A stretch of 64,000 bases of DNA from Achatina immaculata (taxonomy: Eukaryota > Mollusca > Gastropoda > Stylommatophora > Achatinidae), in NCBI GenBank assembly GCA_009760885.1, contig CM019718.1, positions 30,651,530 through 30,715,529 on the forward strand, written 5' to 3'. The position numbers and the translations under genes were made by a program. The notes under the pieces are model-generated. The model was not told where the DNA came from, made no database searches, and worked only from the letters and a program-made list of their open reading frames with translations. Positions 45,301-57,300 of this stretch are shown here, one piece after another. Within the stretch, counting starts at the first letter, position 1. Every line of letters begins with the position of its first letter.

Positions 45301-48300
45301 GAGTGGGACTACATGGGGAGCTAGTGAAAGAATCCTCAAGAATGTATATCAGCAAAGTATTCTACCACATTTAGAATATGGCTCAACATCTTGGTGCACA
45401 GCATCAAACACTACGCTGCATAATCTAGACAAAGTTCAAAATCAGTCACTACGGATTATCACAGGTGCCATGAGGTCCACACCAATAGTAGAAATGCAGA
45501 AAATAGTTGGTGTTCAGCCGCTAAAGGAACGTAGAGACACAAAGGTCATGACCATGGGAGAAAAATTCCTTAGCTCTGTAAGCCATCCCCTGAAGGAGAG
45601 ATTCAATAACTTGGCATTAGGACGGCTTAAAAGAAGCAGCTTCATTCATCAGGCCAAGCGTATGCGTAAGCTGATACCTGACCTTCCAACTGTAGTCACT
45701 CCATTATCATCTGTACCAGAGCATACACCATGGAAAGAAGCAGATTATACACAAATAACTATTCAGACTGAAGTGAAAGGTGTGCAGAATGGTGAGATGC
45801 AGAGCAGTCTTGTAAGATCAATAGCCACACTTAGTGTTCTAGATGACAAATATCCATGTGACACCTGGATACGTGTGTATACAGATGGATCTGCACATAA
45901 TGCCATAAAAAATGGTGGGGCAGGAGCATATATTGAATATCCAAACAACACCATTGACAAGATTTCCATACCCACTGGTAAATACTGCAACAACTTTGAT
46001 GCAGAAGTTAGGGCAATTATTGCTGCAGTTGAAAAACTATCAGACTCCAGAATTGATACATGTCCTGTAGTAATTCTCACAGATGCAAGATCAGTACTGG
46101 AGGCTCTTCAGTGCAACAAACTACCAGACCTTAAGGATGCCTTGTCAAAAATTGGCTTACAACATGGAGTCACTTTGCAGTGGATTCCCTCCCACTGTGG
46201 GATACCAGGCAATGAGAAAGCTGACCATCTGGCTAAAGAGGGCACTGAAATGGAGCAACCAGACATACCAGTCACCTATAATCAGAAGAAAAGCATGATA
46301 AAAACCTACAGGAAGCCACAAACACCACCACATGATGACTATCACATGCTAAACAGAAAGGAACAAGTCACCATCTTCCGTCTCCGAACAGGACACAGCC
46401 GACTCCGAAGTCATATGTATACAAAGTTTAAGGTTGGTACTACTAATCTATGTACATGTGCCCAGGTGCCCCAAACCGTGGAACATATCCTCCAGAACTG
46501 CATCAACTACGAGACACTGAGAAATAATTACTGGCCCAGTGAAACCACTAAAGAAGATAAGCTCTACGGTTCCATACATGAGTTACAAAAAACAGTGAAA
46601 TTTATCCAAGAGACAGGACTGCAGATATAGACAGACAGTGCGAACGAAGAAGAAGAAGAAGAAGAAGAAGATAGCAACCATTTAAAAATTTCCTTGTAGA
46701 ATGCAGCTTTCAAGGTTTGAACTGCAGTAACAAATTCCTTGTGGATGATGCCATTGTTGTCAAAAGAGGTGATCAACAATGTTTTGACTGTGGACTTTTG
46801 CAGGCAACTCTTTTTGGGTCACAGGGAGCACGGTGGATGCCATTCCATCAATTTTTGCTTGGATTCTGGGTAGCACCAGGTCTCATCTGCTCACGGCTTC
46901 TGTCCCATACATTTGCACCAACATTTCATTTGTCTCCGTCAGCGTTTTCCCCACTTTGCAGCAAACTTGATATTCACTCGTTCCATTGCACTATTACCTC
47001 TCACACTGACCTCGTTCAGCTGCCTGCAGTGGGCTTACCTTGTCGGTCACATGTACTCCGTGCTAGGTGGCACTTTTCGACATGTCTCTGAATAGCCATG
47101 TGCATGGCCACACACCTGGCCCATGTCGCCGTTGAGATATCGGACCATTCACCGAACTTTTTAGACACGCCTCGTACATCTGCAGATATGCAAAAAAGTA
47201 TATATGGATTCACTTTTGTAAAACTGGGAGAAATAACTTCACTTGCTAGGAACAAGCTTTGCATTTGTGGTTCTTTTTTGTGTCTTAATTGGACATCATT
47301 TTCCTGTCTTATATCTAATGGCTCTATGTTTGCATCAATTTCACATGCAGCTGTGGGTGTTGATCTCATTGCCCCACAAATGAAATGAACAGCTTGGTTC
47401 TGGATTCTGTCTACTTGTTTTTGGAGCTCTTGATGCTGTGACCTGTAGGTGGAGATTGTAATCTATTATAGATGTAACATATCCTGTGTACAGTTGTCTG
47501 AGTTTTGCTTTGTTAGCTCCTCAGGATGTACTTGCAAGTCACTTGAGTGAGTTTGTCTTTTGGATGCTTTTTCTGCTAGTCCATCCATGAACTTTTTAAA
47601 TTTCAATTTTCTGTCTAGTTTCACACCGAGGTATGTTGGATTTTTTCTCTCATGATGTGAGCACCATCAAGAGTTATTTTCAGTTCAGTCTTTGCTAATT
47701 TGTTGCTAAGAGTGAAGACTTCCAGAAATTGCAATAGGCTGATATAGTGAGGAGGGCTCTATTAAGTCTCTCAGCAGCCAGCTGCAGGTCTGTTCCACTA
47801 GTCCATATGACAAGGTCATCGGCAAACATGGCTTTGTGGGTGTTCAGTAGATTGGGGAGGTCACTTATAAAGATTGGGACAAGGTGCAGCTAAGAGCAGA
47901 ACCTTGTGGCAGACCTTCCTCCAGGGTGCATTTGACAGTCTGTTATTGACCTGAGGTTGTTGACATAGATTTTATCTTTGAAAGTTGTTAAAATGCCATG
48001 GAACTGAGCAGTTGGATCTGTTGCTTAACTTTGACTGGCTATATCAAGAAGATGAACAGAAGCAAATGTTTAGCTACTAAGCTTCATGTAATAACTTTGA
48101 AGAGAAAGGGATTGTCATAGCTATCTTCATGTCATAAGACTTACACATATACCATGAGCTGATGCCTACACAGTGACCAAGGATTCAGAGCCAGGTCCAC
48201 AATTTGTAAGAAAGAATTTATTTTGAGAAATGTTGGAAATAAGTCAAAATATCTTCTATCTAAGATGCTGTCTCACATAGATTTCTTAGTTGGCCTTTTC

Positions 48301-51300
48301 TCAGTGTAGCCATAGCCACATTCAGTGTCACTGGACTATACGCTATAAGCTGTCTGTCTGTTATTAAATATCTGAAATGCTCAGAATGCTAGTCCTTATC
48401 ACTGAGCAAGATGCTCATACTTTATGAATGAGGACAAAAAAAAAACCAGAGTAGCAGGTGAGGGTATTAAAATGTTATGTGTGAAAATGCTTTATGCATG
48501 CCACTTATTTATTTTGTGGAAGTGGATGATGAGAACAGACAAGACATTTTCAGTCTTTATAATAAAGCTGTCATTTGCTGTTTTAGAGTTTCATAAATTC
48601 ATATGCTCACCTGAATGAAACCAGTTATTTATTTTTTAAAAATCCCTTAATTTTGCCAAACATTCTAGAAGCTCCTCAGCATTCTGATAAAGTCCTGCCA
48701 TTAGTTACATGGTGCCAGCTTTATTTGGCCATAACATGTCCATCTTTCATAACTTTTTACCAACTGTTCAGTTGGTGCAGCCAAAGCCTTCCTGTTTGTT
48801 CTGTGTATCATTTCAGCATTTTGCTAACCCATGATTTTTTTCTATTCTCGCGCAAGTTCTTCCACACATAGAAGTTATTGTTGCACAGAGAAAGTAGTAC
48901 TATTGGATATCTCTCGTAAACGAGATCATTTGTCATTGAAGACTACAAATATAATATGACTAGGTATGGAGAAGAAGTATGTGACAGTCTTCTTCTTCTT
49001 CTTCATTTGCTCTGACATCAGTACCAATCTCTCACTAATGCAGCATTTCATCTCAGGTTTTCAGCGTTGCTGTAGAGCTTCTCCTGTAGAGGCTGGGGTC
49101 TGGCAAGGTCCTTTGTCTGATTGGTTGTGTAGCTAGCAGGTCTGGAGATTGTGGTGTGCTGTCTGTTGCTCTTCGCCATACACACATAGATCTGTTTTTG
49201 TGACTGTGAAGTTGGTGCTGCACAAAAAAATACGAAGGTAGTGTTGATGGTGTCTTGTGCCTTGAGAAACCAGTGAGGATTGAAAATTCTTCAGCATGTG
49301 TATGGAAGGCAAAGCAAAGAAAGATGCATACAGGTGCTGTAATTTTGTGTTAACAAATAAAAACTTGACCATTTTCAATGAACAGGTCTGTAGAACACTG
49401 GAATCATTGGAAAATGAGTCTGAAGTTGGCTGCCAGCAGAGAGGCAGGTTTTGGTATAAAGATGGAAGGTATAGTAACATCTCAGGACCAGGAGAAAGCA
49501 TCAGCTCTTCATGGAAGGATTTGTTTAGGAAAAAAAAAACAGAAAACAAAACAGATTATAAAATACACATTTGAGCATTTGTTCATTGCAGCTGGACCCT
49601 TTTTTTTTTTTTTTTTTGTTAAATCCTGAAAGAAAAATGCCTTTGATGCATACATCAGATGTAGTGTTAGTGAAAATGTTTTCCTTGTTTTGGTGTCACT
49701 AAGAGATCTGTTTTTTTCTTTTCAAATATCTGGATTGATTGGAATATATCAGATTGGAATGGAGCCTCAAATACCAACATGAATATGCATTAAACGGTTG
49801 TGCTGCATAGGTGCTCAGAATGCTGAAAGATTAGGAGAAAAAAAAGGATTTTGAAATGTTCACATACAGAAGAGAAGAAGACAAATAGAAAAAAAATAAT
49901 GAACAATTGAAGAACTGCACAGAAAATATTTTGACTATTAAGAAATACTTATTACTGTGCTAAAACTGTACTGGAAAGGACATAATTGAAGGTTAAGAGC
50001 ATGAGGGTGATAATTATCATATAACATCAAGAGATGGACAGAAAGTAGATTAAAACATTGCAGACTCGTTATCAACTACAGGCAATCTTCCCTGGGGAGA
50101 TATGACATTTTGGTGATGCCAGCATGGGTGGAAAACATCGAGAGAAGAAAACTCTTATCAGGTGCCAACACACTGGCCACATCATCAGATTTTACCTTTT
50201 CTGTACCCTGGTCACTTCCTTTTCCCAGTTTAATCGGTAATGCCTTTGATTTAGTTTTTCAAGAGAACATCTCATCAGATGTGGAGAGTTCATCTCAGAT
50301 AGTGCCTTTCTTAGCCTCATTAAGTGACTCTTTCATTTTGCATTTGTTTTCCGTTGTTGAAGGTCATAACTTGGGCAGAGTGAATTTTAGAGTTGAGTAC
50401 ATCAAACTTTGCTGTCAGACTCCGCAACATTTGCTTGATCTGCTGATCTTTTCTTGATTTCTCCTTTGATAAATGATTTGTTAGACTGACCAGCTTCCTC
50501 CAGCTGTAACATAATATGAGAATATCCAAACATGCAAACTTCCATGCTGAAATGTTCTGGATAAAGCGTACAACACCTATTATTGGTTAAAAAAGTTCTG
50601 TATAATTATATAAATATAATATACAGAGTTATAATAATTGTTATGTAAAAGTTATATATGAGATAAAAACAGTGTGATAAACATGAATAAGAAAAAAATA
50701 TGTCTGGGAACAGTAGTGTAGTTGTAAGTTTTACAGAAATCTCATCTCAGTTCAGACCTGTGCATTTGTGCCTTATTTTTTTTAGAGTTAAATCATATGT
50801 AAGCAATTAATAATTAAATTTACCAAATGTCGTACAATAAAAATATTTATCTACGTAAACATACATGTCCTTATCTGTGAGTTACAGTTTTTATACAAAA
50901 TTCATTGTCTGATATTTGAAAATCTTTGGTTTGTGATTTTTTTAATGCTTACATCACATGAAATATTTTCTATGTTTAACCCCTCCCTATGCAAAATATG
51001 GAAATCTGAAAAAAGATATTTGCTAGATAGAAAAGTCACTCTATATATATATATAGAAAAACATTACATATCTAATATTTTAATGCAGTGTTGGGATTGT
51101 ATAATTTAAATGTAACGCATTAAGAGTTACTTTGTCCATACATTGTTTTGTAAGTCATAAAAACCTGGATGAGTAGTATTCAGGTAAGTAAAATGCTAAT
51201 TTCTCATTCAGTTTAGTAAGTTTATTTTTCTTTAAGTTCTAGATCTTTTTTTTTTTATGTGTGAGGGTATTGTGAATGAAAAGTTGCTGAAACAAACCCC

Positions 51301-54300
51301 TGTGTGAAGATGTAATCATCAGTCCCATATCATGTTCATAAGCATATAAGTTAGAGGTGAAAACTCTCACAGTCTGGTCTTGATTGTCATCTTATATTTC
51401 CCATCTATCTTAATGCAGTCATCACCATGTGCCTTTGGATCAGCCTCACTCTCATTCTTCATGTGGATTTAAGTCCATATATATTTTTTTGTTTGTCTTG
51501 GCTATCAGTTCCTTATCGTGTGTAGTAGATATGTAATCTTCCTCTGTTTCCTTTATTTTACCTCACTGTATGATTTCTGTTTCTTATTATCACCTCTCAA
51601 GTTGTTCTCAGTAACCTCAGCACTGTACAATTCTGTGTTTCTTATTATTACCTCTCAAGTTGTTCTCAGTAACCTCGCACTGTACAATTCTGTGTTTCTT
51701 ATTATTACCTCTCAAATTGTTCTCAGTAACCTCAATGCTGTATAATTCTGTGTTTCTTATTATCACCTCTCAAATTGTTCTCAGTAACCTCAATGCTGTA
51801 TAATTCTGTGTTTCTTATTATCACCTCTCAAATTGTTCTCAGTAATCTCAGCGCTATATAATTCTGTTTCTTATTATCACCTCTCAAATTGTTCTCAGTA
51901 ACCTCAGTTCTGAGATCATCAAAGTCATTTAATATTCTTATTTATTAAGATTTTTAAAAATGTGTCCATTCCATATTGAAGAACTGTCATAATACACCTT
52001 TGATAAAATTTTAGTTTTAATTTTAGATTTTTAATAGGCAAATACATTCTGTGCTATATTAGCCTTCCAAATTCTCTTGTTAATTTCTGCTGATTAGCTG
52101 CCATCTGCTGATATTTTTCTTTTCAACTGTGTAGTTGAATTCTGTGACATTCAAAAATTTCATTTCTGGCTGAATGCAAATAATACTACTTTATGTCTTG
52201 AAGTATTTGCAGATGTTTGACAGCTGCAGATGTGGTTTTATTTTTATTATTATTTTTTTAATACGTGAAAGAGGTGCCAAAAAAAAAGAGAGAAAAGATG
52301 AAAGAAAAAAATGTTTGAAAATGAAAAATGTTTGAAATATAATGAGAAGTTGACAACTGAGGAGCATCTTGGCTGCAAACATGATAAAACATTCATTGAA
52401 TATTTTTTATATTTTGTTGCCACGCTAGACAAATGTGTATGCATCAGCCCGGAGACGTAAAATGCAGCCTTTCGAAGGTTTTCATCGCAAGGCTGTTGTG
52501 GTCTTGCCGACAGATGAAGTGTTCAAAAATCGAGTGAAGGATAGAAAGGATGAAGAAGGAAAGGATATTCCTGAAAGTGCAGTTAACGAAATGAAAGGTA
52601 ATAATATGGAGATCGACGGAGCTTAAACAACGCTTGGTTCAAAAATCTGTCGCAAGTATTTGTGTTTGAAAGGAAAAAAAAAAAAAGCAAACAAGGCAGA
52701 TACCTGAAGAATAGACAGAAAAAATTGTTTTGTGGAATATAAATGTAATGCACGGTGGAAAAAATATTCTGAAATAGTATGTGAAGGGGCATATCACTTT
52801 CTTTTTTTTCTTTTAAATCTTGCCACACTTCGTCTTCATGATTTACTGCTATCTTGTCCTTGGTCTTCATGATTTACTGCCATCTTGTCCTTGGTTTCAT
52901 GTTTATCACCCCTTTTCATGTAATCATTTATTTACAGTCTCAGTAATGTCATGTTCTTTTTTTAAATAGCTTCATCTACTCACCTCTCATATAAATATAT
53001 ATATATATTTTTCATGAACATTCCCAATGAGTTATTTGAAATGTTATTACTCCAGGTAGCATAAATCTGTATACTTTGTATTGAGAAGCAAGTTTATATG
53101 TTTTGAATGATAAGATTATGTATAATATGTTATCTGTTGCAATAGATATAAAATTATTTACATAATAATCCAGTTTTGTCTCTTTAACATATTTAACATT
53201 GACAGCATAAAAATGATGTCCAGAAAAGTACGCTAGTACATTTTACTCACAGTCACCAAAAAAAAAACTTTGTAGAACACTCTGTGTTGTATAGGAACAT
53301 GCTTAATTGCAGAAAGAGAAAAGAAAAAGTTTAAATCATAGAAGTAAATATTGAGAATAAGAAAACAAAATCTGAATGTAATATTGGTAAAGAGTGACTA
53401 GAAGTTTGAGTTTTTGTATGTAAACATTGTTAAGTTTCGAATGCTGATGCTGTCTTTGTTTCTCTCTCAGCCAACTTCACTCTGCCAGAAGTAGGCGAGT
53501 GCTATGAGTCAGTTGAGTACACGGAGAAGGATCTTACCAAGGAAGATCGTGAGAAACTGATTGAAAAATACCGCAAGGAAGGTTCTGATGCTCTTCCCCC
53601 ACCAGAAAAACGTTACAGAAGGGAAAGTAAGCACACATTAAGCTTGATCAGTGTTCAGATTTTAGATTATGCTGATGTAGCCACGGTGAACAACTACAAG
53701 AACTAAAAAAAAAAAAACCACCACCACCATTCTTTTTCATGCAAGAGACGGGAGTGCAGACATAGACAGTAAATGTGTTCAGATAAGAAGAAGACTTATA
53801 TCTAAGAAGAAGAAGATATTTTATCTAAAAGTTTAGAAAACTGGAGGAAAACAAAGAGAAAGAAATATTCTGCTACCTAAAACTATGAGAAAAGTATACA
53901 AAACTTGTCAATCCAGTCATTGAAAAAGTGTAAATGAAAACTTGAGGCATTTATAAAATGATGCACATAGATATTTAAGGAGGTGGAAAGCTGAAGAAAG
54001 AACATGTTACAGGTCCATCCAGGCTTGTTCTTATTCTTGTGAGGAAGCAGAATAGCATCTGGATTGTCTCCAGTTTCCTCTGATAAACAAGTGAATAATG
54101 CAATAAGTGGTCAGTACTCAGGAAGTTTAAGGGTTCATGGGCACCCTTGGGCAAGTCTTCTTAAAGAATGAAACTGCCCTACACACTAAAATTCCCACAG
54201 AAATATCTTAATAGATTCACACATACTTAGAGGAGTCTAGTGACCAAAGTAAACTCACCTCAAACCAGTTCAGCTAGGAGAAACTGTCCTCCTTTTAGTT

Positions 54301-57300
54301 GGGTAAGGTAAACTTAATGCTGTTATGCCATAAAGGTGTCTAGGAGATGATGGTGTTAATGCCCATATTTTTTATGTTGGCACAGAAAAGAGTACCGTGT
54401 CATGCCTGGCAGTATTTCCTTCCCCACCTTCAGAAGCTGCTACTCATTTCTGTATGAATCAGTGACTTGGGTACCTGTGGCTTGATTCGAACTGCTGATC
54501 TTCACCATGAGAGAATAGTGTACTAACAACTTACTCTTTCTAGTTGGCAACCTTGGATTCCTTTTTTTTTCCTTACCTCCTGTGTATCAGATGTTATGAT
54601 AGCATGACATGCCAACATTGTAAATAAGTTTAATGTTCCTTACTTTCAGGCAGGGATTACAGATCAGATCGGAGACCTTCCTACCGTGACAGTTACGAAA
54701 GACCACCCCGTCGCAGCAGCCGTGGGAGATTCAGGAGCAGGTTCAGCTCTTGGAGACCATACAGCGAGCGCAGAGGTCAGTTTATGCTCATTTTTGTACA
54801 TTTGTTTTCACTTTATTCCAAGGTTGAGCTAAAAGTTTTGCTTCCATTTCAGTTAAAGAGTGATGGTAAATAAATGAAAAAAGAAATGGAACTGCAACCC
54901 TGGCTTTTACTTGTAAAGTTACATAATTAATTTTTGATACAGTTGCCTCAAACTAAATACATTTCAGCAGCGGATCTTTTGTTGCAAAGTCTGTAATTGA
55001 GAAAGTCAGAATGTTGTTTCAGCAGTTCGTCAGTTGACAGTTTTTCTTGCTTCTGCATCTCCCAGCGTCTCGGTAATGGTCACATGATTACAGTGATCTC
55101 ATAACTATTAGCAATCTTGGATAGCAGCAAACTTTTCAACAATGACACTTTGTTTAGCCACACTTCTTAACAGGACACATTTTTGACCAACGCTGAGCAG
55201 AAGCTGTGATGTGCCTCATAATCGTGGTTTTTATAGTCATTGTGAAAGTAGTGCAGCAACTGTGGACCCATTTTTTTCTTCTGTTCTAATATTTTAAAAA
55301 TGTTGATTATCTGTATAATGTACTAAAGATTTATATTAAGTTCACTTCTGTTGTAGAAGTACATAATAAATTGTTATTGGTCCTTCATTTTTATTTATTT
55401 AAATTTTCAGGTCGAGGAGGCTACAGAGGTGGCTACAGAGGTGGCTACAGGGATAATTATCGAGATAGTTTTAGAGAAGATCGGTGGCGAGATGACAGAC
55501 GAGAAAGCTACAGCTACAAGGTACTTGTTATGTAACGTGATATGTTGGTAGGTTGAAATGTAAAAGTGTCAAAATGATTCTTTATATATGAAATTGAATT
55601 ACATGTCAGTGTGGGTGTCCTAGTTCTCTGTGTACGTCTTCAGTTGACCAGATTCCATCTAGATTCTGTGATATAATGAATGTTTAGGTCAATTCCTCTT
55701 CTTTTTCTTGGCATGACTTGGGATCACATGGAGTTTTTATATTTATTGAAATAAATTTTATTTTAGTTTGTTTCAATTCAGAGAATGTATAGTGCCTGCA
55801 GGAAATCCTGTATACAATAGACAGAGTACCTGGTGGTCATAGGAAGAGCCCTGGCAAAAACTAATGGACCACACCTCACTATGGGCCATAGAGACTTAGC
55901 TTGGTTCTGGTGGTCTACAGATGAGAGAGACAGGATGTAAGAACTAATGACTCAACCCACATCATTCACAACAAGAAGAAAAATGAGGATTTCATGTGTT
56001 ATCCCAAGACCCAAGTTTTGAAGTATTTCTTGTCCATTTTTTTTTTCTTGGACACATCTTGATATATATTGTTGTGCCTTGCATGTACAGAACGTACTTG
56101 ATTGCTACCTGTAGAAAAAATTTCCGTGGGGCCTTTGTTATAATATGCTTTTCCATTGTTCTGAAATTCCTTATTTCAGCTGGTATTCAGTGACTTTTGA
56201 ATCTTGATGTCATGATCTTCGTCTTCTTCGTTCGCATTTGTTTGTCTATATCTGCAGTCCTGTCTCTTGGACAAATTTCACTGTTTTTTTGTAATTCATG
56301 TATAGAACCATAGAGCTTATCTTCTTTAGTGGTTTCACTGGGCCAGTAATTATTTCTCAGTGTTTCATAGTTGGTGCAGTTTTGGAGGATATGTTCCACA
56401 GTTTGGGGCACTTGGGCACATGTACATAGATTAGTAGTACCAACCTTAAACTTTGTATACATACGACTTCGGAGTTGGCTGTGTCCTGTTCGGTGATGTC
56501 ATGATAATTCACATGATAGCAACAAATAAAATAGTCTGTTGTAAATATCTTTGATAATTCCAATGATAGATCTAAGTTGTAAAAGGCAGTGTCTGATAGA
56601 TCTCTCATTAATGAACTCTGCTGGTTTACTGACATAAATCATGTTCCTAGTTTAATAATGTTTAAATAACTTGTGATATGAGCATTAGTCATTCTCTCTT
56701 GCATCAGAGAGGACGAGGTGGATACAGAGGCTGGAACTCTGGCAGCAGCTGGGACACTGATGATTGGGGTGGCCGAGGATACAGCAGTCGGTCTAAAGTA
56801 AGTGTGAATAGTCAGGATCAGAGCTTGTTACAACTTTTATTCCAGTGTCTACACAAAGAACACAAATAAATGTTTCTATCAGTATATATTTACACCCACA
56901 AGATACTCATGTTCCAGTTGATGATTGGCAATCATGAATCTATATTTTCTGTGTTGTCAGATTAGATAATATTTATGAAGCGTGTTGTTAAACAGCTCTT
57001 TCTTTTACTTTTCTGGCAGTTGTCAAGTTCTCAGAGAGTTTGTCTTTTTCTTTAAGTTTTCTTCTGAAGAAATATTGTTTGCAGGCCCTGCTGCATCATT
57101 CTGCAGTTGATCCAGCCATAGAAGTTGGTATGTGACAAGAAAACTTGCTTCTGAAAATGGAAAATCCTGCAGGACGAGATACACTGGTTTACATTTGATC
57201 TGTAGTTGTTTTTGTTATCATTCTATCTTCCTGGAATGGCAGACTTGATATTCTTTGCAGATGTTGAAACACAAGCATTATTTCCAAATGGGGGTGGGTT

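Larger units (their letters stand above)
44283..47176 (-). mobile_element. mariner-like element split by an I-type LINE
   Basis: TA flanks at 44283-44284 and 47175-47176. The ends TGTGGTGTATCTGAAAAGTT and (inward) CGAGGCGTGTCTAAAAAGTT are matching inverted repeats. Without the LINE it is about 890 bp. The complement encodes decayed transposase near a worn [12 protein letters not shown] block, then [10 protein letters not shown] and [13 protein letters not shown]. It is non-functional. Confidence 0.85.
42256..52428 (+). other. Intron 11 of the HNRNPUL1-type gene (10.2 kb)
   Basis: The largest intron. Recognised content is a 35-bp minisatellite with a LINE-tail insertion, a mariner element carrying a LINE, an old LINE relic and a LINE tail, and a 58-bp repeat. 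Nothing is recognised in 42256-43120, 47961-48987 and 49320-51580 beyond A/T-runs and AT-rich DNA. Confidence 0.7.
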
